Notes under the pieces: model-generated
Seen by the model: only the letters and a program-made list of their open reading frames with translations
Database searches by the model: none
Told to the model about the DNA's origin: nothing
Shown here: positions 11,291 to 19,684 of the stretch, piece after piece
Position numbering within the stretch: the stretch's first letter is position 1
Layout of the letters: each line of letters opens with the position of its first letter
Made by a program: the position numbers and the translations under genes
Source: Chara braunii
Lineage: Eukaryota > Streptophyta > Charophyceae > Charales > Characeae
DNA length: 35,855 nt
Assembly (NCBI GenBank): GCA_003427395.1
Contig: BFEA01000376.1
Location: forward strand, 661,336 to 697,190
Direction of reading: 5' to 3'

Positions 11291-11434
11291 CACTCCTCGC
11301 TGTTTCCCCCCCCCCCCCACCCCCGAACTGCCCCCTAATTGCTTCAGACTCTTCAGAGCGTAATGAACAGAAGATTAGCAGGGCTGTGAAAGTGTCTGTG
11401 TTGGAGTCTCTTGAGCAGACACTATTGGATTACG

Positions 11435-11636
11435 CCTATTTCTGTCTTTGCAGGGCAATTTTGATAGTGACAATCAGCGGCTGAGAGTAACTCTGGATCT
11501 CGGGCGTTGGATTCAAAAACCTTGACACCGTATGCTTACTACAGTTTCCAGGCTTTGGAATCCCACACCTGATATCAGGAGTTACTCTCAGCAGTTGACT
11601 GTCACTGTCAAAATTCCCCAACAAAGACATAGACAG
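11435..11636. mobile_element. Foldback / MITE-like element with about 63-bp inverted arms
   Basis: The left arm (11435-11498) and right arm (11574-11636) are imperfect inverted complements, sharing CTGTCTTTG/CAAAGACA, GGGCAATTTTGA/TCAAAATTCCCC and CTGAGAGTAACTC/GAGTTACTCTCAG. The loop is about 75 nt. No coding capacity and no certain TSD. It is the size of a foldback MITE; a transcript would form a long hairpin. A duplicated snRNA or miRNA precursor is an alternative I cannot exclude. Confidence 0.65.
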
Positions 11637-11764
11637 CCCATTTGGGCATGACCCACTGGACAGAGCCCACGGCTGACATATCTCTACTATGAAGCATATA
11701 TGTGGATTAAAAATTAGGTCAAGTTAGATTAGTACAAACAAAGCTCCACCGAGGGGTGGGAGCC

Positions 11765-11895
11765 TTTTTTTTTTTTTTTTGGGCCCAGTGCCCAAGGCTG
11801 ATATTACCAATAAGAAGATTGAGGCCGGGGTCCTCAGAGTCTACCCGGAGTGACCGAACAAAACATGCTGAGAACCGGGCTCAGCGTCCCTCATA
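11765..11895 (-). mobile_element. SINE-like element, family 2, copy C (internally deleted)
   Basis: Like copy A at 4289-4462 it has a T run at its plus-strand left edge (11765-11780, i.e. an A-tail on the minus strand). The words GGGGTCCTCAGAG, ACCCGGAGT and GAGAACCGGGCTCAGCGTCCC follow in the same order, but the central GGGGCCATTAC portion is missing. Confidence 0.4.
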
Positions 11896-12071
11896 TGATG
11901 ATGATTATGATGATTCATGAGCAATGGAGTGGTTTGTGCTGCCTTTCTTTTCTGATTTAAAGTTTGAACTCCCGAGTCGGTGCCTTTTGGTTGCTCTAGG
12001 GTGGTGGAGTCATGGCCACAAAGACAGACCACAGAATGGACAGATTCATAACATTTATGGGAGAGTGGAGC

Positions 12072-12240
12072 TTTAACCACCAGTACTTGGCCCAGCAATC
12101 GGCCGCGGAAAAAAAATATAGTAGAAACATTTCTAGTTGGGTGAATTTGGGCGCTCCTGTAGTGGCCCGTACGTTTCCTAAAATCGCGTAGCGTTAACGG
12201 GCACGACTTTAGGAAGTACTGGTGGTTTAACTAAACCACC
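12072..12240. mobile_element. Small TIR element, copy 1
   Basis: Terminal inverted repeats TTTAACCACCAGTACTT (12072-12088) and AAGTACTGGTGGTTTAA (12214-12230) match at 16 of 17 positions. The right end also forms a near-palindrome GGTGGTTTAACTAAACCACC (12221-12240). An internal inverted pair CCTAAAATCG...CGACTTTAGG lies near the right end. A second copy at 30685-30857 shares the long central word GTGAATTTGGGCGCTCCTGT. No ORF, so it is non-autonomous. Family not identified. Confidence 0.65.
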
Positions 12241-13168
12241 ACTGGTGCGGATCTTATTTTGCCAAGCCTAAAATTTTCACTCCGGAATGAATAGGAAGGT
12301 TCCTGCCAGGCCTGTACATAGAAAAAGTGTGGCTTCTGTGGTAAGCCACCAGTATGTTCGGCTGCATGCACACCGCAACTTTCAGGGTGCCAGAGCGAAA
12401 TGGGTGGTGGTGCCAGCCAAATAAGGAGGCCCGCGCCAGTTCATATTTTTTGGCGCACAAGGTGTTTCGAGCGGCAGGAAAAAGTGGTTTGGAAGTAGTG
12501 GTCGTTTAATTGCCACAACTTTAGGGGGAGGGGGTCAGCAGTTGCGTTCTAAGAAAACCTGCGAGGCAAATGGTTATCAACTTATCAGGAGTTCCCTACT
12601 AGCAGGAGCTTCCTGCTCTCTTGCCAGAACTTCAAGGAATTGTATCCTTTCAGCAATTCTGTGCTGGTAGGAGTATAACGGATGAGCAGTGAGTGACTCA
12701 TGAAGGGGCAGTCCGCTCTGAGCTAAGGCTATGTCTACCCAGGAGGTTCTGAAATTCAACACATGCTGTCAAAAATGGATCGTTGTGCAAACAGGACTAG
12801 TGTCCAACAGGATGCAGCCGTAGTTCCCATGCGTCCTACTTGGGTATATTGGCAAGGCCCAGCGAGGTCGAGTTCTTGAATGAGGGTATACTGGAACATT
12901 TTGGACTGCATATTTATGCAATTAGGGCGATATACATTGAGGAAACCCCAATGCTGACCGCTTGGACCGACAGTTGGGGGAATAGGGATTGGAGGGCCTT
13001 CATCAGATTGAGAGAACAGCTTTTATATATCAAGGTGAAGATATTCAGGCAATCTGGTTTGGGGATAGGCAATCTACACCAGGTCACGTTCATAGTTTTA
13101 GGGGTAGAACCCCTCTTGTGAAAAAGAAGACAGAGAAGTGCCGGAATAGTTGCTATTTGCATTAACTT
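12241..13168. other. Unassigned stretch, possibly TE-derived
   Basis: Words resembling the adjacent TIR element recur near 12340-12355 (TAAGCCACCAGTA) and 12485-12525 (GGAAGTAGTGG...CACAACTTTAG), suggesting further decayed relatives. No gene is recognised. An 85-94 codon frame pair near 12840-13174 overlaps on opposite strands and looks like chance. Confidence 0.3.
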
Positions 13169-13240
13169 GGGCATGGTCTACATTCACACTTCTTCAACAG
13201 CCCACTTAGGGCATATTTACATTCACACTTCTTCAATGGA
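13169..13240 (+). repeat. Direct repeat pair of about 40 bp
   Basis: ACATTCACACTTCTTCAA occurs twice, each preceded by GGGCAT, at about 13169-13200 and 13208-13238. The GGGCAT...CACAC arrangement resembles the left terminus of the AGGGCATACTCAC MITE family at 16608, so these may be solo ends; that link is tentative. Confidence 0.4.
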
Positions 13241-13411
13241 CCAGGCAGATGGATAAGGTGAGTTGCAGTCTGATACATCCAGGAAAGCCCTGGTATGGAA
13301 GTATGCGTCTTTGGTTCAGAAGAAGTGAATCTAACCCCGTCAGAATGCACCTGGATATGCAGGCTGCTCTACGGATCCTGACATGGCTAATTTGAAGAAA
13401 TTCAGTAGTTT

Positions 13412-13444
13412 GAAATGCTTTTGGGTGTCCTTTGGGACATCCAT

Positions 13445-13476
<32 letters not shown>

Positions 13477-13524
13477 TGCCCCTGTGCAAGGATGACACCC
13501 ATAAATTGTGAGATGCTTTTGGGT
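13412..13524 (+). pseudogene. U6: U6 snRNA retrocopy with 15-bp target-site duplication
   Basis: The body (13427-13509) starts exactly at a U6-like 5' stem-loop (GTCC TTTG GGAC). It then shows CATCCATTAAAATTGGAACG, the intact ACAGAGA box (13460-13466), the AGC triad in GATTAGC, and CCCCTGTGCAAGGATGACAC. The internal stem-loop has changes that weaken pairing and the 3' end stops early at AAATTGT. GAAATGCTTTTGGGT (13412-13426) and GAGATGCTTTTGGGT (13510-13524) flank it directly with one mismatch, as a TSD would. No A-tail remains. U6 is the catalytic spliceosomal RNA; this looks like a retroposed pseudogene and not the functional gene. Confidence 0.85.
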
Positions 13525-14398
13525 CATTTCTGTCCTGCAGCAGGAATTGCTGCGCTGTGTTTACTGGCTCAAAGATTGGCGCTGTCAGAATTTCCCCGGA
13601 CATGTGATTGCCAGGTGCACGAGCAGCACTCGAATGTGAATCCGCATACAGTTGCTATCTTAGCGATTGTGCATTATGTTCTTCCGGTAAGAGGCACCTC
13701 AGCTTACGATCACGCGCTCTCCAAAGAGGGGTTGACTTGGGCCGAGGTCCCGCTCTCTCCAATTGCTCATTTCCAAACCTCAGATTATGAAGATCCACGG
13801 CTGGACAATTTGAGCCGGTAAGATCTCTGCCTGAGGGGAGCTGAAAACTAAGAAAATAGAAATAGAGGGGTTTTGAGTGTGTAATCGCACCAAAGGGGAG
13901 GATCCCACTAGGAATGGTATAGGATCCACAGAGGCTTGTGTGGCAGGCGAACAACACTCATCCCCTGTCCATTGTGCCATACCGCAGTCAGTTATTCGAG
14001 CTTGATAAGTGGATAAAGAATTTGAGCTCACCAACTGACCATGTTCAACCCTTTATGGAAGATAGGTCGACCATAAACCGGGGATAGAACAATTTCAAGA
14101 GTTTTGCACAAAAAGTGAAATAGACTCGTTGTTAGAGTCATTGGTGCATCAGGCATCAGATCCTCTTCAATTACAGACTGTGTTTTGGACACTGTCGCTA
14201 GACTGACTGACGGTAGGTTTCGGCTACGCAGGATTTGGTTGTAGAGTGCCCGGTAGTTGTGCAATGATGGGTGAGGCTTCACCTGCCGGATCTTTGGGAA
14301 GTACTGAAAGGAACCTGCCTGGTCCTGCCGTTCGAATCTACATTCTGCACGTGCAGTGTTGGAGTCAACAGTTGGGACCCATGTTTGGCCGAAGAAAT
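13525..14398. other. Unassigned stretch
   Basis: Overlapping frames on both strands (for example 13492-13821 plus, 14028-14417 minus) have no recognisable domains. A loosely tRNA-like minus-strand patch near 13960-14005 was considered and rejected. Confidence 0.3.
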
Positions 14399-15266
14399 GG
14401 TTTCGGCTCCACAACATTTGTTTGGAGAAATTATTAGGTTAGTACTGGACCCCACATACATTTCAGGACAGATGGGCTTGTGTTGGTGGTGCCCAGGGGT
14501 CGGGACACAGGCTGAAGTTGCAACCTGAGCGCAAAGGACTGCCCTAAAACTCAGTCCTTAGGTTAGGCTGTTGCCATTTCATAGTCTTTGGCCGAGTTTT
14601 CGTTTATCGACTCCTGATGGTTGATTCAACACCGCACCATGCAGAACGAAGATTCAAAACTGAGTTCCGGGCATTACTTCCCAAGTGCCGGCAGTCGGCT
14701 CCTGGGCTGTTATTGCATGAATGTGGGCTTTCCTGCATTAAACCACCCAGTATCTCTGAGCGGCTTTTTTCCTGGCGTCGACTTCTGTTGCACGCAGACA
14801 AAGAAACGAATCAGTGCAGGCACCTTTTTTCCCTTGTTTCCCTTGTGCCTCCAGCCGTTTTGGTCCGGTAGGTCGAGGCCCGAAGGACACGGCATGTTTA
14901 TGACTGCGCCGGAACAAAATGGATTGGAAAGATACTGGCGGAACTCTCCTAACAAATACTGCGGAGCTGGAACCGAACAGTTGGCCAAGCACTATGATCT
15001 TCACCCAAATAGAACGCCTGGTCATTACAGCCGTATTTGGCTTTCAGTCTGGATACAGCGGTGATGACCAGGCGTTCAATTCAGTAGGGGTTAGTGGCAG
15101 CCTAAACTAGGGACACAGTTTAGGCCAGTCCCGTCTGCTGAAGCTGGCCATCCAGCTTGCACCCCTATACGTTGGCTCCACCAATGCAAGCCCATTTGTC
15201 CTGGAACCTCTGTGGGGTCTGTCTCTAACCTGAGAATTTCTCCAAGCAAATGCTGCGGAGCTAGCA
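14399..15266. repeat. Inverted repeat pair of about 170 bp arms plus a third partial copy
   Basis: The arm at 14399-14574 and the reverse complement of 15096-15266 share CCACAACATTTGTTTGGAGA (GCAGCATTTGCTTGGAGA in the other), GGACCCCACA / AGACCCCACAG, CAGGACARATGGGCTTG and a TTTAGGCTG-like end. A partial copy in the second arm's orientation lies at 14941-14988 (TCCTAACAAATACTGCGGAG). Within the spacer, a separate perfect 14-bp inverted pair GAACGCCTGGTCAT (15012-15025) / ATGACCAGGCGTTC (15064-15077) could form a hairpin. The family is unidentified; it may be a dispersed repeat inserted in both orientations. Confidence 0.55.
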
Positions 15267-15659
15267 CTATATCATATGTTTCTTTTATATTCGTTCTGTG
15301 AAGTGCTGTCCCACGCACATCACAGTAGTTTGAATGCATTCCAATCCTGTGGCTTGTGGCAACCCCTCCAGTGGGTAATTTCCAGTAGCACCTGGATTGT
15401 ACTCCATGCAATCCTGTGTGATTGTGTGCAAGACACCAATATCAGCGTAGCTTCTGAAGGCAGAAGCTATCCAGCCATGGGGATCGCAAGGGATCCGATG
15501 ACATATTTTCCGGACCCAATTCTCACTAGCTGCAGGACAGCATGTACAGTGAACAGGCATATCTAGAGGAACGGTAATGATGAGACCTCTGACAAGGCTC
15601 CATCATTCAGGAGTAAATCATGCCTCTTTCGAAATAGGCAAACAGATCAGAGTGATTGG
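15267..15659. other. Unassigned stretch
   Basis: Frames of about 90 codons on opposite strands overlap here (15276-15566 and 15285-15560), which argues that at least one is chance. No domain is seen. Confidence 0.3.
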
Positions 15660-15970
15660 TTTGCTGCCAGGTGTCCGCCTCAGAAAAAAGCTGGAAAGGA
15701 GAGGTTTGGCTCCACTGACGGCCTAACGCAGTCCTGCGGCCAGGGTTGAATGTTTGACAGGAGGCTGCTGATCGGTTTACCGAAGCTAAGCTGGAAAGGA
15801 GAGGTTCGGCTTCACTGACGGCCTAACGCAATCCTACGGCCAGGATTGAATGTTTGACAGGAGGCTGCTGATCGGTTTGCCACTGGGTGTCTGCCTCAGA
15901 AAAGGGCTGGAAAAGAGAGGTTCGGCTCCACTGGCGGCCTAACGGCAATCCTATGGCCTGGATTGGATGT
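15660..15970 (+). repeat. Tandem array: three copies of about 100 bp
   Basis: CTGGAAAGGAGAGGTTYGGC starts at 15691 and 15791, and in diverged form at 15907. Each copy continues CACTGRCGGCCTAACG...CCTRCGGCC and a GATTGAATGTTTGACAGG-like end. Spacing is 100 bp then 116 bp; the longer interval contains an extra GGTGTCTGCCTCAGAAA word that also precedes copy 1. The third copy is the most diverged. No coding or RNA role is evident. Confidence 0.7.
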
Positions 15971-16607
15971 TACAATCTCTGAGAAACACATTGGCAAATG
16001 CCATTCAGGGCAATGCTCTTTGCATGGCATGATGGATGTTGACCCTACAGATACGTACCAAGGCCACGGAGTGCTAGCAAGGCGTGGGGCCGAGCAGGGA
16101 TGTTCTGATCAGGCACCCGGTAGATGAATGAAGAGGCAAATCTTGCAGCTTTATCATTCTTACTATACAGCAAGTGGAAGCCCTGTGATATCGCCGGCGC
16201 CGGCGTCAGTGATAAGGGCAAGCTCAGTAACCACATTGTATATGGGACGCTGGGCTGGACCCGCTTTCCCTCAGGTGCTGCTCCAAAGGCTCCAAAGCAA
16301 CAGACTGTAGCACCCGGTGTCAGTTTGCTAGTGGAAGGGTGCTCTTACCCCGGATTCCATGAACAAAGGAAAAAAAAAGGGCGATGCTTTTTGGTGGCGC
16401 TAGAAGGCTCTTGCAATTAAAGCACCTACGCGAAGGCTGCAGCCCCCCTATCAGATTCCCGCGCCCCCCACCCACCCCCTCTCCCCTCCCCCCAACCCGG
16501 AATCCGCATGTTCCTGTCCGAAAATCCGGGGCAGGTGTTTCTTCACTTCCATTTTTCTCGGCTTCTTCTTCACTTCTCTCTTCAGTTCGGCAACAGGAGC
16601 GAGTCTC
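15971..16607. other. Unassigned stretch
   Basis: No gene recognised. A plus-strand frame at 16124-16420 (98 codons) has no family resemblance. A C-rich CCCCC/CCACCC patch lies at about 16444-16495. Confidence 0.3.
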
Positions 16608-16730
16608 AGGGCATACTCACACGAGGACTTCTATGCATGTATATGACCACTTTTCCGAACCCGCGTGGATGCACCTGACGGCAATTACGTCCACAAAGAA
16701 GTGGAAGACGTCCTACTGTGAGTATGCCCT
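16608..16730. mobile_element. MITE-like element (AGGGCATACTCAC termini), copy 1
   Basis: The left terminus AGGGCATACTCACACGAGGA (16608-) and right terminus GTGAGTATGCCCT (ending 16730) are inverted complements. The match continues loosely inward through GAGGACTTCT / GAAGACGTCCT. It has no ORF. A second copy at 33965-34100 shares the internal word CAATTACGTCCA at the same place. Immediately after it, GCATACTCACATTAGGGCTT (16734-) looks like another left end. Confidence 0.6.
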
Positions 16731-16984
16731 CAGTGCATACTCACATTAGGGCTTCTTCCACGAAGCTCTGGACGTCATGGCAGTTAGATTCGTAATTGCG
16801 GTCACATGCATTCCGGATTCGTAATTACAAAGAGCGCCGATCAGAAGTGATGAATCCGGGTGCCTACCGTACCTCGCCCCTGAACTGCCATGATAAAACC
16901 CGCTCTCTGAGGGCAGTTACGTGGTGCGCAATAAAGACAAAACGTTTCAGACATGCGCGGGCTGAAGGGGTTGCCATCCTCTCC

Positions 16985-17057
16985 CAGGCCCCACTTTTTT
17001 TCTTTCTTTCTTTTTTTTTTTCTTTTTTTTTTTGTTGTTGTTCCACAGGCCCCACTT
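16985..17057. mobile_element. Tail-only insertion: poly(T) tract between 12-bp direct repeats
   Basis: CAGGCCCCACTT occurs at 16985-16996 and, identically, at 17046-17057. Between them is only a T-rich tract with a few C and G (16997-17045). This is the footprint expected if a retroposed A-rich tail with no body inserted on the minus strand and duplicated its target. Chance expansion of a T run next to a duplicated word is the alternative. Confidence 0.55.
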
Positions 17058-17070
17058 CGAGCTATCGGCG

Positions 17071-17184
17071 CTCGCTGCACTACTCTCGACATGCACAAAA
17101 GACAAAAATCATGGCCATGCATCTTTCCATATTCTAGCGGAAGATTCACTCTCGTTTTGCACATTTCGAGAGTAGTGCAGCGAG
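17071..17184. mobile_element. Small foldback element (CTCGCTGCACTACTCTCGA termini)
   Basis: The left arm 17071-17100 and right arm 17155-17184 are 30-bp inverted complements with about three mismatches, starting CTCGCTGCACTACTCTCGA. The loop is 54 nt and holds ATGGCCATGCAT. The arm sequence matches the CCTTGCTYCACTACTCTCGA motifs at 308-410, so the same family is present at both sites. It is non-coding. Confidence 0.65.
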
Positions 17185-17253
17185 GCCCATCGTGTGGCAT
17201 AGGTAGCTTAGCATCATTGGAAGAGGTTCATGTCAGCTTAGCACGCATTACTG

Positions 17254-17305
17254 AAAACGGAATGCCTTCAAAAAAAAAAAAAAAAAAAAAAACGGAATGC
17301 CTTTG
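17254..17305. mobile_element. Tail-only insertion: poly(A) tract between 14-bp direct repeats
   Basis: AAACGGAATGCCTT occurs at about 17255-17268 and again at about 17290-17303, separated by a C and a run of about 20 As. A third copy of the same word at 17533-17546 flanks the SINE next door. Three target copies imply two successive insertions into one site, one of which left nothing but its tail. Confidence 0.65.
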
Positions 17306-17532
17306 CTTTTTTTTTTTTCAACTACGTGGGGCTGAGATTGCTGATGTTACNNNNNNNNNNNNNNNNNNNNNNNNNNAAAGGGCGATAGCCTTGAGATATT
17401 GTCATTGAGCTGACCGGCCCCAAGCAATTCATTAGTAGTTGGCTTTATTCGTCAAGTTCCATCATCTGGATTCGAACACAGGTCTGTGTTTCAACAGTCC
17501 ATGGGTGTACCCACTGAGCTAGGCTCTTGGGT
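17306..17532 (-). mobile_element. tRNA-derived SINE, family 1, copy 2, with 14-bp TSD
   Basis: On the minus strand it begins GAGCCTAGCTCAGTGGGTAC (box A at 17511-17521), has box B at 17468-17477 (GTTCGAATCC), and has a body ending GACAATATCTCAAGGCTATC. The A-tail appears as the T run at 17307-17318. AAACGGAATGCCTT flanks both ends (about 17290-17303 and 17533-17546) as a TSD. A 26-base assembly gap (17351-17376) falls inside the 3' part. Mobilisation in trans by a LINE is the usual mechanism for such elements. Confidence 0.8.
17351..17376. other. Assembly gap (26 ambiguous bases)
   Basis: This run of N lies within the SINE at 17306-17532, close to poly(A) and poly(T) tracts. Its true length is unknown. 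Confidence 0.95.
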
Positions 17533-17650
17533 AAACGGAATGCCTTGTATCGGCGTTGTGAAGCAGGAGATACTCGTCATGGTAGCACATTTCTTCGAAC
17601 AATTATCTGGCTCTTCTTAGGGTCAGGTGCATGCCGTAATGTGCTGTCAC

Positions 17651-17670
17651 GTGAGTGCGTTTTTTCCCCC

Positions 17671-17702
<32 letters not shown>

Positions 17703-17713
17703 AAAGTGAGTGC
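17651..17713. repeat. T6/C-rich tract with a 30-base C run, flanked by GTGAGTGC
   Basis: The C run spans 17672-17701. The 8-bp word GTGAGTGC is present at 17651-17658 and 17706-17713. It could be another tail-type insertion or just a homopolymer; the short word gives weak support. Homopolymer length is unreliable in assembly. Confidence 0.45.
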
Positions 17714-17898
17714 CCTCCTTAGGCTGCTATGAATGCACCTATCTAAAACATGGGCCAGGCCCCACTGGGCGCTGTGCTCATTCTAGGAAAGCATGAACCT
17801 GGACGGTATCAACGTTAGGTTCCTTCCTTTCTAAGCATGACTATAGCACGGCCAGGATCTGGTCCTAGCGTGTAGGGACACTTGTAGGAAGTGTGTCA

Positions 17899-17953
17899 AG
17901 TCTAGGTGTGAATTAAAAAAGAAAAAAGAAAAAAAAAGTCTTCGTGTGAACTG
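17899..17953. mobile_element. Probable old tail-only insertion (A-rich tract)
   Basis: AAGTCTAGGTGTGAATT (17899-17915) and AAGTCTTCGTGTGAACT (17937-17953) match at 14 of 17 positions and enclose only an A-rich tract (17916-17936). It has the same architecture as the tail-only insertions at 16985, 17254 and 25013, but more diverged. Confidence 0.4.
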
Positions 17954-18094
17954 CCACTTGATCTCACTGGCCCTCGATTTAGGGAAGGCGGGGGGGTTTT
18001 GGGGTGGGTAAAGGTAATGTTCCGCTGCACGTAGTGAGTGTATCTCCGCGCAGAAGGTGGAGATATACACCGGGCAATGAGCATTTTCCCGTTC

Positions 18095-18275
18095 TTTTTT
18101 TTGATTTTTTTTTTTCCCCAAGGGCGACGGCCTTGAGATATCATCATCGGACAGTTGCGATTTTTTATTTTTTTTTTCGTTTTTTTTGTTACTCCTCTGC
18201 TTCCAGTGGAGTTCGAACACAGGTCTGTATTTCAATACTTTAGGGGTGTACCAACTGAACAGCCAGTTGGTTCTT
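18095..18275 (-). mobile_element. tRNA-derived SINE, family 1, copy 3
   Basis: On the minus strand: box A-like CTGTTCAGTTGG (18251-18262), TACACCCCTAAAGTATTGAA, box B GTTCGAACTC (18210-18219), an internal A-rich insertion, then GATATCTCAAGGCCGTCGCC, CTTGGGG and a poly(A) tail (T run at about 18105-18115). The 3' end matches copies 1 and 2. No clear TSD was found. Confidence 0.7.
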
Positions 18276-18314
18276 TTTTTTTTTTTTTTTGCTTTTTTTT
18301 TTGCCAGTTGTTTC
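18262..18314. mobile_element. Tail-only insertion: poly(T) tract between 12-bp direct repeats
   Basis: GCCAGTTGGTTC (18262-18273) and GCCAGTTGTTTC (18303-18314) differ by one base and enclose a 29-nt T run broken by a single GC. The first copy overlaps the head of the SINE at 18095-18275, so this insertion postdates that SINE. Confidence 0.55.
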
Positions 18315-18429
18315 TCGGCGCGCCGCTAACCAATGACCAAAAAAAAAGAAAAAGAAAAAAAAAAGTGAAAATGACAAAAATATGTTGGGTTTATCTTCCG
18401 CGTCCAAGGGGGAAACACACATTCTCATT

Positions 18430-18535
18430 TCGCACGTTTGCTGAGCGCCGGTTGGGTCGGGACTCGAACTTGCGTGTGTATTTCAACAGTTCATTGCTGT
18501 AGCAACGGAGATCTGCTCGGCCCAAGAACCATTTT
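18430..18535 (-). mobile_element. tRNA-like SINE head, diverged copy 4
   Basis: On the minus strand GGTTCTTGGGCCGAGCAGAT leads to AACTGTTGAAATACACACG and box B GTTCGAGTCC (18460-18469). The TTGAAAYACA word is shared with family 1, but the 3' part (CGCTCAGCAAACGTGCGAAA) is different. It is therefore a related subfamily or a separate tRNA-headed element. Confidence 0.5.
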
Positions 18536-19151
18536 TGTGGGGCTGGGGTCGGGACAGACAGGACATGGTGACACAGGTGGATTCTTGTCAGAGGCGTTAG
18601 GGTGTACCTGTTCCCTCAGATTCTTCGGTTTTTTTACCCCCCTGTTTTTTCAACCCCTTTCGTAGGTGGAGGGTCGCCTTTAGAACGAAAAATTGTGCGC
18701 GATAGGGTGGAAAGGAAAGGCTGCAGGGGTGCCCCAGCCGTGGAGGTTGTCGGAGGGGCATGGTGTGGGCTTGGTAGGAAGAGGGGGTGCTGGGTGTTGT
18801 GTGTATGGGTGGAGGAAGCTCCACCAAAGAACTGTCTCGGCTGCTGGTAGGTGTTGCCTGGCTGCTGCAGGCAGGCAGAGAGGCAGGCGGGGAGGCAATG
18901 GATCGCACGATGCCGCAAATTGAACGCATAGGCGAGGAGTCCATACATAAGGGCAACTGTCACGTCGTCAGATGGAGAGCTATAATGCACATGCTTTCTA
19001 CTCGAAAGCCTGTGTCCACTGGCTCGATCAGTTACCAGCGACCGTAAAAAAAACACAAAAAAAAAAGTGGCGACAAGTACTGGGCGGTGTTGGTTCCGTA
19101 GTTTAGCCACGACTTTCTTTGCGATTTATTTTCCTTTTCTCTCTCTCACAC
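18536..19151. other. Unassigned stretch
   Basis: Both strands are open for up to about 158 codons near 18634-19110, but with no recognisable domain. The low-complexity T/C and G-rich composition explains the open frames. Confidence 0.3.
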
Positions 19152-19189
19152 CTGTCTCTTATACACATCTAGATGTGTATAAGAGACAG
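19152..19189. other. Nextera mate-pair junction adapter (library artefact)
   Basis: CTGTCTCTTATACACATCT (19152-19170) is directly followed by its reverse complement AGATGTGTATAAGAGACAG (19171-19189). This is the Tn5 mosaic-end pair that forms the Illumina Nextera mate-pair circularisation junction. It is synthetic and not genomic. The frame across it encodes the YTHLDVYK peptide, which recurs in databases for the same reason. Sequence to its left and right may come from sites kilobases apart. Confidence 0.97.
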
Positions 19190-19634
19190 TCCCAAAATCG
19201 CCTTTTTTGTTCCGCTCATTTCGGAGGAAACGAAAAGCAAGGGAGGGGGGAGGGAACGGAATCTAGAGAATAGAATACGGGCCGTCGGAAACTGAGATCG
19301 ATGGAAAAGCGCCCTCCGTGGAAACGATCTGAATGGTTGAAAGTACGTCGACGTCTAAGGTCGACAAGTCACTTCGTAAAGGAGGCGCCTTTCTGATTCA
19401 GCAACTGCTGCGCGACAGGCGCAGCCTGGTAACGGTTCCGATGTGGGAGAGTCAAGTCGGCGTCCACAACAGCTCCGGTAGCAGACAACAGCTCGCAGAC
19501 AGGGAGTAGTAATAGGGAGCGGAGCAGGAGGCGGAGGAGGCGGGTGGTTAGTTTTCTTGGGCAGCTCTGGGACGCGCGAAGACGGCGCTCTCGAAGCTCT
19601 CGGCTTCCCCTTTCAGTCTCCCTGTCTCCCTCCN

Positions 19635-19684
<50 letters not shown>

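Noticed and set aside
13955-14010. Minus-strand patch resembling the D-arm of a tRNA (TGGCACAATGGACAGGGGAT)
   Set aside because: No convincing box B at the right distance and no cloverleaf pairing.
17651-17713. Poly-C tract as another tail-only insertion
   Set aside because: The flanking word is only 8 bp and the tract is C-rich, unlike the A-tails; kept as a repeat only.
19067-19273. 68-codon frame crossing the Nextera junction
   Set aside because: It is translated adapter; the YTHLDVYK peptide is a known database contaminant pattern.
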